Origin: Velamenicoccus sp964471325
GTDB taxonomy: Bacteria; Omnitrophota; Gorgyraeia; Velamenicoccales; Velamenicoccaceae
Length of the DNA: 64,000 bases
Reading direction: 5' to 3'
Assembly (NCBI GenBank): GCA_964471325.1
Contig: CAYYFL010000005.1
Location: forward strand, 1-64,000
In this document: piece by piece, positions 38,045 to 47,909 of the stretch
How the letters are laid out: each line of letters starts with the position of its first letter
Position numbering within the stretch: position 1 is the first letter of the stretch
Program-made: the position numbers and the translations under genes
Notes under the pieces: generated by a model
The model's input: the letters and a program-made list of their open reading frames with translations, nothing else
What the model was told of the DNA's origin: nothing
Database searches by the model: none

Positions 38045-40963
38045 ATGTACTGGCGCGTAGAAATCAAGGAAAAAGAGGGGGTCTTCAGCGGTTTCTGTGA
38101 AGGCCTTCTGGCAGATATCGCCCACCTGGGGTATCAAGGCGTCACAGACGTCCGTCTTCACTGCATCTATTTTCTCATCGGCTCGCCGACAGAGCCGGAA
38201 GTCCGGCGCATCGCCGCAGAGCTCTTGACCGACCAGGTCATTGAGGATTTCGAGGTCTATGCGCAGGACGAGACCCCTCTGACCCCCGCAGGATATACTC
38301 CTTTGCAGATCATTTATAATCCCGGCGTCATGGAACCCGTGGAAGAGTCCGCGTTGAGGGGTATCCGTGATCTGGGGATCTCAAGCGTGAAGGCCGTCCG
38401 CACGGCCAAGAGATATTTTTTCAAGGGGGTGCTCGGTCGCCAGGAACTGATGGTTGTCGCCGAGAAACTTCTCTACAATAAATTGATTCAGTCCGTCCTG
38501 CCGGAAGACCAGCACAGCCTGCGCGATTTTTCGAATATTCCCGATTATGCGTTTTCCCTTAAGGTTGTCGATATCGTCGATCTTTGCGATAAAGAGCTGG
38601 AGCGTTTGAGCCGCACGGGACAGCTTTATCTTAATATCGAGGAGATGCGCGCGATCCAGCGCTATTTCCGTTCCCTCAAGCGTAATCCCACGGACTGCGA
38701 GCTTGAAACCTTGGCGCAGACCTGGTCGGAACATTGCGTCCACAAGACGTTCCGCGGCCGCATCGATTATCGCGAAAAGTTGGGCGGCGTTTCCAGAAAC
38801 ACCAAAAAGATCGGCAGCCGTCTGATCCCCAACCTTCTGAAAGAGACGATCATGAAGGCGACGCAGCAGCTCAAAAAGCCCTATTGTGTTTCTGTTTTTA
38901 AGGACAATTCCGGTGTCATCCGTTTTGACGACCGCTTCAATCTTTGTTTCAAGGTCGAGACACACAACCATCCATCGGCGCTGGAGCCGTATGGAGGCGC
39001 CAACACCGGTATCGGCGGCGTCATCCGCGACCCCCTCGGGACGGGGCTGGGGGCCAAACCCATTTTGAACACCGACGTTTTCTGCTTCGGGCCCCTCGAT
39101 TATCCGGCGCAAAAGCTTCCCCAGGGGGCGCTGGCCCCTCGCCGCGTCATGAAAGGCGTGGTCAGCGGTGTGCGGGATTACGGCAACAGGATGGGGATCC
39201 CGACGGCCAACGGCGCGGTCCTTTTCGACGAGCGTTTTGTCGGCAATCCCCTGGTGTATTGCGGGACGGTCGGTATCCTGCCCAAAGACAAATCTTTCAA
39301 GAAGGTCTCTGCCGGCGAGGTGATCGTTGTCGTCGGCGGCAGGACCGGCCGTGACGGCATCCACGGCGCAACATTCTCTTCGGGCGAGCTCACGCATGAG
39401 TCCGAAAGCCTGTCTTCCGGGGCCGTCCAGATCGGCAATGCGATCACCGAAAAGAAGGTGCTGGATGTCCTCCTTCTGGCGCGCGATGAAGGGCTTTATG
39501 AGGCGATTACGGATTGCGGCGCCGGCGGTCTTTCGAGCGCCGTCGGAGAGATGGGCGCGGAGTGCGGGGCGCGCGTCACCCTGGAAAAGGTGCTTTTGAA
39601 GTATCACGGGTTGAGTTATACCGAGATATGGATCTCCGAGGCCCAGGAGCGGATGGTTTTGGCCGTCGCCAAAGACAAGGTCGACAGGCTCGTCGATCTT
39701 TTCCGTCGCCAGGATGTGGAAGCGACCGTTATCGGGGAATTCACGGATTCAGGACGGCTTGAGCTTTTCTACGACGGACACAAGGTGTGCGATCTGGACA
39801 TGGCCTTTTTGCATGATGGGTTGCCGCGCACGACCAAGCGCGCTTCCTGGGAGGCGCCGCGCATCAAAGAGAAAGCGCGCCGTCCCAAAAAAGACCTTGC
39901 ACAGGACTTGCTGGGGCTCTTGTCCATGCCCAATATCGCCTCCAAGGAATGGGTCATCCGTCAGTATGACCACGAGGTGCAGGGCGCAACGGTCGTCAAG
40001 CCCCTCGTCGGTACCGCCAATGACGGGCCGTCGGATGCCTGTGTCATCAAACCGCGTTTCGATTCCCTCCGCGGATTTGCAGTTTCCAACGGCATTAATT
40101 TTAAATATGGCGATTTGGATCCTTACTGGATGGCGGCCGGATGCATCGATGAGGCCTTGAGGCAGTTAGTGGCCGTAGGATGTCCTCTCGATGAAGCGGC
40201 GATCCTGGATAATTTCTGCTGGGGGAATCCCGATAAGCCGGACCGGCTGGGCGCCCTTGTGCGCGCCGCCTACGGATGTTATGACGCGGCCAGGGCTTTC
40301 GGCGTTCCTTTCATCTCCGGCAAGGACAGCTTTTACAATGAATTCACACACGGCAAAAGAACCATTGCGATCCCGGGGACGCTCTTGATCTCGGCGATAG
40401 GCGTCATGGCCGATGTCGGCCGCTCTGTCACAATGGACCTTAAAGACGCGGGGGACCTGGTCTATGTCGTCGGAGAGACGCGCCAGGAGCTCGGTAGTTC
40501 GCATTATTACGAGCGGATAAAGGCCAAAGGCGGCCAGGTGCCTGTCGTCGATTTTAGCCGGGCCAGGAAGCTCATGCAGCATCTGGCGTCGGCCTCGGCC
40601 AAAGGGCTCGTGCGTTCCATCCATGACTGTTCCGAGGGCGGTCTGGGCGTGGCCCTGGCGGAGATGTGTCTGGCCGGCGGTCTGGGCGCGAACCTTTTTT
40701 TGAACGATGTCGCCTGGAGCGGGCGCGAAAAACGCAACGACTTCGTCCTTTTTTCCGAGTCCCACTCGCGCTTTGTCGTGGAAGTGGAAGGCCGGCACCG
40801 CAAGGCCTTTGAGCGCGCCATGAAGGGTTCCGTCGTCCGCCTGGCCGGCTGCGTGACGGAACATCCGATCCTGAAGATTTTCGGCCTCAAGGGCGAAGGG
40901 TGTGCGGAGGTTGCCGTGGCTTCTCTGAAGACGGCGTGGCAAGGGCCTTTACAATCCGTTTAA
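38045..40963 (+). CDS. purL: Phosphoribosylformylglycinamidine synthase, PurS-PurL fusion type
   Basis: 972 residues. The first 160 or so contain two PurS-like halves (VEIKEKEGVFSGFCEGLLAD and IIYNPGVMEPVEESALRGI), so this is the mid-size PurSL form that needs separate PurQ for glutamine hydrolysis, and purQ follows. The synthetase part has TWSEHCVHKTFRG, FKVETHNHPSALEPYGGANT and GKDSFYNEF. It converts FGAR to FGAM. The start at 38045 has no strong Shine-Dalgarno; the TTG at 37979 lies in the promoter. Confidence 0.93.
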   Translation: MYWRVEIKEKEGVFSGFCEGLLADIAHLGYQGVTDVRLHCIYFLIGSPTEPEVRRIAAELLTDQVIEDFEVYAQDETPLTPAGYTPLQIIYNPGVMEPVEESALRGIRDLGISSVKAVRTAKRYFFKGVLGRQELMVVAEKLLYNKLIQSVLPEDQHSLRDFSNIPDYAFSLKVVDIVDLCDKELERLSRTGQLYLNIEEMRAIQRYFRSLKRNPTDCELETLAQTWSEHCVHKTFRGRIDYREKLGGVSRNTKKIGSRLIPNLLKETIMKATQQLKKPYCVSVFKDNSGVIRFDDRFNLCFKVETHNHPSALEPYGGANTGIGGVIRDPLGTGLGAKPILNTDVFCFGPLDYPAQKLPQGALAPRRVMKGVVSGVRDYGNRMGIPTANGAVLFDERFVGNPLVYCGTVGILPKDKSFKKVSAGEVIVVVGGRTGRDGIHGATFSSGELTHESESLSSGAVQIGNAITEKKVLDVLLLARDEGLYEAITDCGAGGLSSAVGEMGAECGARVTLEKVLLKYHGLSYTEIWISEAQERMVLAVAKDKVDRLVDLFRRQDVEATVIGEFTDSGRLELFYDGHKVCDLDMAFLHDGLPRTTKRASWEAPRIKEKARRPKKDLAQDLLGLLSMPNIASKEWVIRQYDHEVQGATVVKPLVGTANDGPSDACVIKPRFDSLRGFAVSNGINFKYGDLDPYWMAAGCIDEALRQLVAVGCPLDEAAILDNFCWGNPDKPDRLGALVRAAYGCYDAARAFGVPFISGKDSFYNEFTHGKRTIAIPGTLLISAIGVMADVGRSVTMDLKDAGDLVYVVGETRQELGSSHYYERIKAKGGQVPVVDFSRARKLMQHLASASAKGLVRSIHDCSEGGLGVALAEMCLAGGLGANLFLNDVAWSGREKRNDFVLFSESHSRFVVEVEGRHRKAFERAMKGSVVRLAGCVTEHPILKIFGLKGEGCAEVAVASLKTAWQGPLQSV

Positions 40964-40967
40964 AACC

Positions 40968-41660
40968 ATGAAAAAGACAGAAAGACATAAACCGAAGACA
41001 GGGCCGGCGGACTTCCATATGCGTATCGATGAATACGAGGAAGACGATCGCGCCCGGGTGCGGCGCATCGCCAAAGAGTTTGACAATGGTTTTCGCGCCC
41101 TCTCGAAATTCAGGAATGCGGTTTCGATCTTCGGTTCCTCAAGGTTGACGCCGAAGGATGAATACTACAAGCTTGCGGAAAAGACGGCGTATCTGTTGGG
41201 TAAGGCGGGCTATGAGATCATTTCCGGGGGAGGACCCAGCATCATGGAGGCCGCCAATAAGGGCGCCGCGCGCGCCGGCAGCGCCTCCATCGGCCTCAAT
41301 ATCTATATCCCGACGGAACAAAGGGCCAATCCTTACGTCAAGACCCTCCTGGAATTCCATTATTTCTTTGTGCGCAAGGTGATGTTTGTGCGTTATGCCA
41401 AGGCGTTCGTCATCTTTCCCGGAGGATACGGGACGATGGACGAGCTGTTTGAATCCGTGAACCTCATCCAGACCGGCCGCATCCCGCAGTTTCCCGTCAT
41501 TTTGGTCGGAGGGCGCTACTGGCGGGGATTGCTGCACTGGATCATGTCCGTGATGCTGCGCCGCGGCTGCATCGGCGCCAATGACTTGAGTCTTTTTTCC
41601 CTGGTCGACAAGCCCGAAGATGTGGTCCATATTATTAATAAATTCTATCATCGGCCTTAA
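40968..41660 (+). CDS. LOG-family nucleotide-processing protein
   Basis: 230 residues, TIGR00730/LOG type. The signature is VIFPGGYGTMDELFE, with IISGGGPSIMEAANKGA and the preceding VSIFGSSRL. Members hydrolyse nucleoside 5'-monophosphates to base and ribose-5-phosphate; some act on cytokinin ribotides. Its place inside a purine operon supports a nucleotide substrate, but the natural one is unknown. Confidence 0.88.
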   Translation: MKKTERHKPKTGPADFHMRIDEYEEDDRARVRRIAKEFDNGFRALSKFRNAVSIFGSSRLTPKDEYYKLAEKTAYLLGKAGYEIISGGGPSIMEAANKGAARAGSASIGLNIYIPTEQRANPYVKTLLEFHYFFVRKVMFVRYAKAFVIFPGGYGTMDELFESVNLIQTGRIPQFPVILVGGRYWRGLLHWIMSVMLRRGCIGANDLSLFSLVDKPEDVVHIINKFYHRP

Positions 41661-41687
41661 CATAATAATCAACTTTCAAGATACAAA

Positions 41688-41770
41688 AACCAAACAATGG
41701 CCAATAACCACATTCCAATAATCAAAAGCAAATAAGGTGGTTTGTTGAAGGATGGTTATTGGTGATTGGT
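41688..41770. repeat. AT-rich inverted repeat
   Basis: CCAATAACCA (41701-41710) pairs with TGGTTATTGG (41753-41762), with partial outer pairing AACCAA.CAAT with ATTGGTT. It lies between the LOG gene and purQ. Degenerate versions of the same CCAATxAC theme occur near 34660-34790 and 61365-61470. Confidence 0.6.
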
Positions 41771-41777
41771 TCCTATT

Positions 41778-42551
41778 ATGGTTAAACCTAAAGTTTTGAT
41801 CCTCAAGACAGCCGGCACGAACTGCGACCTGGAGACGGCCTTTGCCTTTGAGAGCGCCGGCGGGGCCCCGGAAGCGGTGCACATCAACGAACTGGCCCGC
41901 GGCGAACGCCGCCTGGCCGATTTTCATATCCTGGCGATTTCCGGCGGCTTTTCCTATGGCGACGACATATCTGCTGGCAAGATCCTGGCAAACGAGTTAA
42001 AATATAGACTGCTTGATGACCTGCGCGCGTTCATCCAGGAAGGGCGCCTGGTCATCGGCATCTGCAACGGTTTCCAGGTCCTGGTGAAGGCCGGACTGCT
42101 TCCGGGGCATGCGGCATGCGCCCAGGAAGCGACACTTGCCCTCAATGATTGCGGTGTCTTTCAGGACAAATGGGTGTATCTGAAGGCCGAGGAGAGCCGG
42201 TGCGTCTGGACACAAGGGTGTCCCGAGGTCATCTATTTGCCGATCGCACACGGCGAAGGGAAATTCATCCCCAAGAGCGAGGAGGTCCTGACGCGCCTGG
42301 AGGAGAACCGTCAGGTCGTTTTCCGCTATTGCGACGACAAAGGCAAAACGGGAGACTATCCCGTTAATCCCAATGGTTCTATCGATGCCGTTGCCGGCAT
42401 CTGCGACGAGACGGGCCGCGTCTTCGGTCTCATGCCCCATCCGGAAAGGCATCTCATCAGCCTCCAGCATCCCCGGTGGACGCGCCTGGGCGCCAAGAGG
42501 CACGGCGACGGGTTTCAGATATTTTTGAACGCAGTGAATTATTTCAAATGA
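41778..42551 (+). CDS. purQ: FGAM synthase glutaminase subunit
   Basis: 257 residues of class I glutamine amidotransferase. Catalytic Cys in LVIGICNGFQVLVKAG; His and Glu in GLMPHPERH; oxyanion region AISGGFSYGDD. It supplies ammonia to PurSL. ATG at 41778 preferred over TTG at 41766. About ten bases separate it from purF. Confidence 0.94.
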   Translation: MVKPKVLILKTAGTNCDLETAFAFESAGGAPEAVHINELARGERRLADFHILAISGGFSYGDDISAGKILANELKYRLLDDLRAFIQEGRLVIGICNGFQVLVKAGLLPGHAACAQEATLALNDCGVFQDKWVYLKAEESRCVWTQGCPEVIYLPIAHGEGKFIPKSEEVLTRLEENRQVVFRYCDDKGKTGDYPVNPNGSIDAVAGICDETGRVFGLMPHPERHLISLQHPRWTRLGAKRHGDGFQIFLNAVNYFK

Positions 42552-42560
42552 CGGCCTGCC

Positions 42561-43964
42561 ATGAATGATCATCCTAAGCATTACTGCGGTCTTTTCGGCG
42601 CCTTTGGCGTTCCTGATGCCAGCTACCTGATTTACCTGGGGCTCTACGCCCTTCAGCACAGGGGAGAGGAGTCCTGCGGGATCGTGACCAGCGACGGAAA
42701 CGAGCTCTACATCCATAAGGACATGGGGCTCGTGGCCGATGTCTTTAACGATGAGAACCTGCGTCTCCTGAAAGGCGACAGGGGGATCGGCCATGTGCGT
42801 TATTCGACGACCGGCTCCAGCCTTGTCAAGAATGCCCAGCCGCTGTTTGTGGATTACCTGGGCAATTCTCTGGCCGTGGCGCATAACGGCAACCTCATCA
42901 ACAGTTCCTCCCTGCGCAGGGAGCTGGAGCGGACCGGGTCGATCTTTCAGACGACCTGCGACAGCGAGGTCATCGTCCATCTCATGGCCCGTTCGTCTTC
43001 GCGCAACGTCGTTACCAAGCTCAAGAGCGCCCTGGAGAAGATCAGGGGCGCCTATTCTTTGGTGTTCCTGACGGAGAAGGAGCTGATCGGCGTGCGGGAC
43101 CCCGAGGGTTTCCGGCCGCTGTGCCTGGGCAAAAAGGGCGACAGCTGGTGCCTGGCTTCCGAGACGTGCGCTTTCGATCTCATCGAGGCAAAGTTCGTCC
43201 GGGAGGTGGAGCCCGGCGAGATCGTCGTTATTACCGGCAAGGGGTTGACATCGACGAGATTCGCGCCCCGGGCGAAGAGGAATTCCTGCTGCATCTTTGA
43301 ACATATCTATTTTGCCAGGCCCGATTCCATTATTTTCGGCGAGACCGTGCACCTGGTGCGCCAGAAGCTGGGTGAGACCCTCGCCAAAGAGCATCCCGTC
43401 GACGCCGATTATGTCATCCCTATTCCTGATTCCGGCACGTCCGCCGCTCTCGGTTTTAGCCATGCTTCGGGGATCCCTCTGGAATGGGGGGCGATCAGGA
43501 ACCATTACGTCGGACGCACATTCATTCAGCCGCACCAGAAGATCCGCGATCTCGGCGTCAAAGTCAAGATCAACATTCTGCGCGAGGTTGTCGCCGGGAA
43601 AAAAGTGGTCATTGTCGACGATTCGATCGTGCGCGGCACGACGTCGCGTATCCGCGTCAAGAATTTCCGTGCCGCCGGCGCGCGGGAGGTGCATATGCGC
43701 ATCTCGTGTCCGCCGCATCGTTTCCCATGCTTCTACGGCATCGACTTTCCTTCGCCGGACGAACTGATCGCTAATCGCTATTCGGTCAAGGAGATCCGCG
43801 ACTACCTGGGGGTCGACAGTCTGGGGTATTTGAGCCTGGAAGGCATGCTGTCCGCCGTCAAGATGCCGGCGCATAAATACTGCGTCTCCTGCTGGGTTGG
43901 GAAATATCCTTTCAAGGTGACGGGGAGCACTAAAAATATCCTGGAAAAGAAATGCGTGTGTTGA
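42561..43964 (+). CDS. purF: Amidophosphoribosyltransferase
   Basis: 467 residues. The Ntn nucleophile Cys follows an eight-residue leader (MNDHPKHYCGLFGAFG), implying propeptide removal. Glutaminase segment LYALQHRGEESCGI; PRPP loop VVIVDDSIVRGTTSRI. Cysteines in RNSCCIFEHIY and KYCVSCWVGKYP fit the [4Fe-4S]-containing B. subtilis type. First committed step of purine synthesis. Confidence 0.96.
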   Translation: MNDHPKHYCGLFGAFGVPDASYLIYLGLYALQHRGEESCGIVTSDGNELYIHKDMGLVADVFNDENLRLLKGDRGIGHVRYSTTGSSLVKNAQPLFVDYLGNSLAVAHNGNLINSSSLRRELERTGSIFQTTCDSEVIVHLMARSSSRNVVTKLKSALEKIRGAYSLVFLTEKELIGVRDPEGFRPLCLGKKGDSWCLASETCAFDLIEAKFVREVEPGEIVVITGKGLTSTRFAPRAKRNSCCIFEHIYFARPDSIIFGETVHLVRQKLGETLAKEHPVDADYVIPIPDSGTSAALGFSHASGIPLEWGAIRNHYVGRTFIQPHQKIRDLGVKVKINILREVVAGKKVVIVDDSIVRGTTSRIRVKNFRAAGAREVHMRISCPPHRFPCFYGIDFPSPDELIANRYSVKEIRDYLGVDSLGYLSLEGMLSAVKMPAHKYCVSCWVGKYPFKVTGSTKNILEKKCVC

Positions 43965-43983
43965 TAGAAAAGAAGGGTGACGT

Positions 43984-44994
43984 ATGAGCCTGAACTATAA
44001 ACGAGCGGGTGTGGATATCGAGAAGGCCAACCTTTTTGTGGACGGCATCAAGGGGCTGGTCCAGAAGAGCCAGCGGCGGGAGGTCATGGGGGGGATCGGC
44101 GGGTTCGGCGCGTTTTTTGACCTGGCGAAGACCAAATACAAGGACCCCGTGCTTGTCTCTTCCTGCGACGGCGTCGGCACGAAGCTTAAGATCGCCATCG
44201 CCGCCCGGATCCATCACACCGTCGGCATCGACCTTGTGGCCATGAGCGTCAACGATGTCCTGTGCAGCGGGGCGGAGCCCTTGTTCTTTCTGGATTATAT
44301 TGCGACAGGCAAGGTCGAGCCTGCTGTTTTGAAAGAGGTCGTGCGCGGCATCGCCGAGGGGTGCCGTCAGGCCCATTGCGCCCTTGTGGGCGGCGAGACG
44401 GCTGAGATGCCGGGGATGTATAAATCCGGGGATTATGACCTGGCGGGATTTTGCGTCGGTATCGTCGAGAGAAAGAAGATCCTCGGCCGTCAGCGCGTCG
44501 CCTTGGGGGATGCCGTGATCGGCCTGGAGTCTTCCGGTCTGCACTCCAACGGTTTTTCGCTCGTGCGCAAGGCCTTCACGCCGCTGGAACTGCGCGCGCG
44601 TGCCCAGGAGTTCCTGAAGCCCACGCGGATCTACGTCAAGCAGGTTTTATCCGTCTTAAAGGATTTCAATACGACGTCTTGCAGCGTCAAGGCCCTGGCC
44701 CATATTACGGGCGGCGCTTTCTACGATAAGGCCGGCCGGGTCGTGCCTTCCAAGACAACGATGATCATTTATAAAAATGCCTGGGCGCGTCCCCCGATTT
44801 TCGAAGAATTGCAGCATTTGGGTAAGATCGACGAAAAAGAGATGTTCAGGACGTTTAATATGGGCGTCGGCATGATCGCAGTCGTGCGGGACGCGGTCAA
44901 AATGGATATCGTGCGCGCATTTTCCAAACACGGCGTCAAAGCCGCCATCATCGGCGAGATCGTCAGCGGCGTCGGCGGCGTCGCCGTCGTCTGA
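43984..44994 (+). CDS. purM: Phosphoribosylformylglycinamidine cyclo-ligase
   Basis: 336 residues. VSSCDGVGTKLKIAI, GIDLVAMSVNDVLCSGAEPL and LVGGETAEMPGMY are the AIR synthetase hallmarks; GLESSGLHSNGFSLVRK follows. It closes FGAM to AIR. GGTGACGT precedes the ATG. It lies between purF and purD in a unidirectional set. Confidence 0.97.
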   Translation: MSLNYKRAGVDIEKANLFVDGIKGLVQKSQRREVMGGIGGFGAFFDLAKTKYKDPVLVSSCDGVGTKLKIAIAARIHHTVGIDLVAMSVNDVLCSGAEPLFFLDYIATGKVEPAVLKEVVRGIAEGCRQAHCALVGGETAEMPGMYKSGDYDLAGFCVGIVERKKILGRQRVALGDAVIGLESSGLHSNGFSLVRKAFTPLELRARAQEFLKPTRIYVKQVLSVLKDFNTTSCSVKALAHITGGAFYDKAGRVVPSKTTMIIYKNAWARPPIFEELQHLGKIDEKEMFRTFNMGVGMIAVVRDAVKMDIVRAFSKHGVKAAIIGEIVSGVGGVAVV

Positions 44995-45043
44995 AGATCG
45001 CGTTTTTTTCTTCAGGCCTGTTTCTTCCGGAGAAGGAGGCAGC

Positions 45044-46318
45044 GTGAAGGTCCTCGTGATTGGGTCCGGCGGCAGGGAACATGCCCTGGTGTGGAAGATC
45101 GCGCAGTCGCGCCACATCAGCAAGATCTATTGCGCGCCGGGCAACGGCGGCATCGCCGGGATTGCCGAGTGCGTGGCGATCAAGGCCGACGATATCGCCG
45201 GGCTCCTGGATTTTGCGCAGAGCCGTCTTATCGACCTTGTCGTGGTCGGCCCTGAAGCGCCCCTCGTGGACGGCATTGTGGATGCGTTCCAGGACGCGGG
45301 CCTGAAGGCCTTCGGGCCGCGCCGCCGCCCCGCGCGCCTGGAGGCGAGCAAGCTCTTTGCCAAAGAGATCATGGCGAAGTATCGTGTCCCGACGGCTGCG
45401 TTTGCGGTCTGCCGTACGGTCGCGGAGGTCGTCTCGGCCGCTGGCCGTTTCGGGTTCCCGGTCGTCCTGAAGGCCGACGGCCTGGCGGCGGGCAAGGGGG
45501 TCGTGATCTGCCGGTCCGGGGAAGAGGCGGCCGCGGCCGCCGAGGAGATGCTGGTCAAAAAGATTTTCGGCGCTTCGGGCGAGACCATCGTCGTCGAAGA
45601 ATGCCTCCAGGGTGAAGAAGTTTCCATCCTTGTCTTGACGGACGGCGCAGGGGCGGTGCCTCTCGTGTCGTCGCAGGATCATAAGAGGATCTTCGATCAC
45701 GACGAGGGCCCGAATACGGGAGGCATGGGGGCTTATTCTCCGGCCCCGATCGTGACGCCGGGCGTGATGGACGAGATCATGAAGTCTGTGGTCAAGCCGG
45801 TGATCCACGGCATGGCCAAAGAGGGCATGCCTTATACAGGCATCCTTTATGCCGGCCTCATGATGACGGCCAAGGGGCCGAAGGTTTTGGAGTTCAATGT
45901 GCGTTTCGGCGACCCGGAGACGCAGGCCGTCCTGGCGCGCTTGCAGTCGGATATCGTCGAGGCGATCCTGTGGTCCGTCGAAGGAGGGCGTCCAGCCCCT
46001 GTCTTGCATTGGGACCAACGTCCTTCTGTCTGCGTGGTCATGGCCTCCAAGGGATACCCGGGTTCTTATGAAACAGACAAGGCGATCACGGGCTTGGATG
46101 AGGCCGGCCGCATGAAAGATATCGTTGTTTTTCATGCCGGCACCAAAGACGCCGGCGGCCGGATCGTTTCCAGCGGCGGCCGCGTCTTGGGCGTGACCGG
46201 TCTCGGGAGTACGCTCAAGGAAGCCATTGCGCATACCTATGACGCCGTCGGCAGGATCCGTTTTGAAGGCGCGCATTACCGCACGGATATCGGCTGGCGG
46301 GCGCTGGAGAAAAAATAG
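45044..46318 (+). CDS. purD: Phosphoribosylamine-glycine ligase
   Basis: 424 residues, GTG start behind AGGAGG. ATP-grasp enzyme: VLVIGSGGREHALVWKI, VLKADGLAAGKGVVIC, DEGPNTGGMGAYSPAP and LEFNVRFGDPETQAVL. It makes GAR from phosphoribosylamine and glycine, so the pathway consumes the same glycine pool as the gcv system. Confidence 0.97.
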   Translation: MKVLVIGSGGREHALVWKIAQSRHISKIYCAPGNGGIAGIAECVAIKADDIAGLLDFAQSRLIDLVVVGPEAPLVDGIVDAFQDAGLKAFGPRRRPARLEASKLFAKEIMAKYRVPTAAFAVCRTVAEVVSAAGRFGFPVVLKADGLAAGKGVVICRSGEEAAAAAEEMLVKKIFGASGETIVVEECLQGEEVSILVLTDGAGAVPLVSSQDHKRIFDHDEGPNTGGMGAYSPAPIVTPGVMDEIMKSVVKPVIHGMAKEGMPYTGILYAGLMMTAKGPKVLEFNVRFGDPETQAVLARLQSDIVEAILWSVEGGRPAPVLHWDQRPSVCVVMASKGYPGSYETDKAITGLDEAGRMKDIVVFHAGTKDAGGRIVSSGGRVLGVTGLGSTLKEAIAHTYDAVGRIRFEGAHYRTDIGWRALEKK

Positions 46319-46362
46319 ACAGGTTGTTTACTGTCTACTGACTATTCTAATATGGGGTGTAT

Positions 46363-46851
46363 ATGAAGAAACCTGAAGTCGCGATTATCTTGGGCAGCGT
46401 GTCCGATCTGGAAACGATGCAGGGCGCCATCGATATCCTGAAAGAATTTCGTGTCCCCATCATGGCCAAGGTGCTCTCGGCGCACCGCACCCCTAAAGAG
46501 CTGGAGGCCTTTGTCGTGGCGATGGACCATTTGGGCGTCAAGGCGTTCATCGCAGGGGCCGGCGGCGCGGCCGCGCTCCCCGGGGTCGTCGCATCCATGA
46601 CGACGGTGCCGGTCCTGGGCGTTCCGATCGAGACCAAAAGTTTAAAAGGCCTGGATTCGCTTTTATCCATCGTACAGATGCCGGCGGGGATCCCCGTCGC
46701 GACATTCGCCATAGGGAAGGCCGGTGCCAAAAATGCCGCGCTTTTCGCGGTGGCGCTCTTAAGTCAGGATTCAAAGACAGCGGCCGGCCGGCTGAAATGT
46801 TTTCGCAGGAAGCAGGCGCTGGCCGTCAAGGCAACGAGGCTGAAGGTTTGA
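46363..46851 (+). CDS. purE: N5-carboxyaminoimidazole ribonucleotide mutase
   Basis: 162 residues, class I PurE size. Motifs: VAIILGSVSDLETMQ, VLSAHRTPKELEAFV and AGAGGAAALPGVVASMT. It moves the carboxyl group to give CAIR. No purK is in this window. The stop overlaps the TTG start of the next gene. Confidence 0.93.
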   Translation: MKKPEVAIILGSVSDLETMQGAIDILKEFRVPIMAKVLSAHRTPKELEAFVVAMDHLGVKAFIAGAGGAAALPGVVASMTTVPVLGVPIETKSLKGLDSLLSIVQMPAGIPVATFAIGKAGAKNAALFAVALLSQDSKTAAGRLKCFRRKQALAVKATRLKV

Positions 46852-47909
46852 CGAATACCAAGGTCCTTAAAGTCGATCCGCTTCACATTGATCCTGCCGT
46901 GATCCAGGAGGCGGCCGCTATCCTTGACAGGGGCGGGCTTGTCGTTTTTCCGACAGAGACGGTTTACGGTATCGGGGCCAACCTTCTGCACAAGGGGGCG
47001 ATGGAGAAACTTGCGAAGGCCAAGGACCGGCCGCAAGGCAAGCATTTTACCATCCATATCTGCGATAAGGAGGACGTTGAAAAATACGTCGTCGGCGTTC
47101 CCCCGCGCGCCTACAAGCTCATGGGCCGGTTTTGGCCGGGGCCGTTGACGATCGTCCTGTGCGCCCCGCATGACAAGACCGTGGGTCTGAGGATGCCGAA
47201 GAACGGCGTCGCGCTGGCCCTGCTTGCCAGTGTTGATTTTCCCGTCGTGGCGCCGTCGGCCAATAAGGCGGACCAGCCGGCCCCGCGGGATGCCGCAGGT
47301 GTCCTGGCCGGCCTGGATGGTCTGGTCGATCTTGTCCTGGATGGAGGCCCGGCGGAACTGGGCCGCGAATCGACGGTTGTCGATCTCTGCGGTCTTCCCG
47401 CAAAGATCCTGCGGGAAGGGGTCCTGCCCCCAGACGATGTCTTGCTGGAAGCGTCCAAAAAGACGGTGCTTTTTGTCTGCACGGGGAATTCCTGCCGGTC
47501 GGTGATGGCCGAATATCTTTTGAGGAAGTATCTTGTTGATCACGGCCGCAAGGATGTGGACGTCGTCTCTGCGGGGACGTTTGCATTTCTGGGGATGCTG
47601 CCGACGCACGAGACGGCCAAGCTGATCCGCGGCATCGGCCTCGATGCTTCCGAACACAGGGCCAAGCGCGTTACCGACGAGCTGGTGCGTCAGTCCGATA
47701 TCATCCTGACCATGGAGCGCCGGCACCAGGAGGAGCTCATGAGGCAGTTTCCTTCCGAGGCCGGAAGGATCCATCTTTTGGGTGAGTATATCGGCCTGGA
47801 ACCTTTCGAGGCGGAGATAGAGGACCCTATCGGCAAGTCCGGAGGGGTTTACGCGGATTGTTTTTTAAAGGTCAAGAACGCCATCCAGAAATTAGGAGCC
47901 CTGCTATGA
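46848..47909 (+). CDS. Sua5/TsaC-low-molecular-weight phosphatase fusion
   Basis: 353 residues. The N-terminal ~200 are a YrdC/Sua5 domain (GLVVFPTETVYGIGANL, RPQGKHFTIHI, VVAPSANKADQPAP, REGVLPP), making threonylcarbamoyl-AMP for t6A tRNA modification. The C-terminal ~145 are a low-molecular-weight phosphatase (VLFVCTGNSCRSVMAEYLL and the acid EDPIGKSGG). In B. subtilis ywlC and ywlE are near each other with rpiB and glyA; here they are fused, and rpiB and glyA follow. Ser stands where YwlE has Thr in CTGNTCRS, so arginine-phosphatase activity is possible but unproven. Start TTG at 46848. Confidence 0.88.
   Translation: MTNTKVLKVDPLHIDPAVIQEAAAILDRGGLVVFPTETVYGIGANLLHKGAMEKLAKAKDRPQGKHFTIHICDKEDVEKYVVGVPPRAYKLMGRFWPGPLTIVLCAPHDKTVGLRMPKNGVALALLASVDFPVVAPSANKADQPAPRDAAGVLAGLDGLVDLVLDGGPAELGRESTVVDLCGLPAKILREGVLPPDDVLLEASKKTVLFVCTGNSCRSVMAEYLLRKYLVDHGRKDVDVVSAGTFAFLGMLPTHETAKLIRGIGLDASEHRAKRVTDELVRQSDIILTMERRHQEELMRQFPSEAGRIHLLGEYIGLEPFEAEIEDPIGKSGGVYADCFLKVKNAIQKLGALL

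Noticed and set aside
41997..43874. A 625-codon open frame on the minus strand
   Set aside because: Antisense to purQ and purF; composition rich in Asp, Arg, Gln and His is typical of shadow frames and no motif is present.
44963..46276. A 437-codon open frame on the minus strand
   Set aside because: Antisense to purD; Arg/His/Asp-rich without any recognisable fold.
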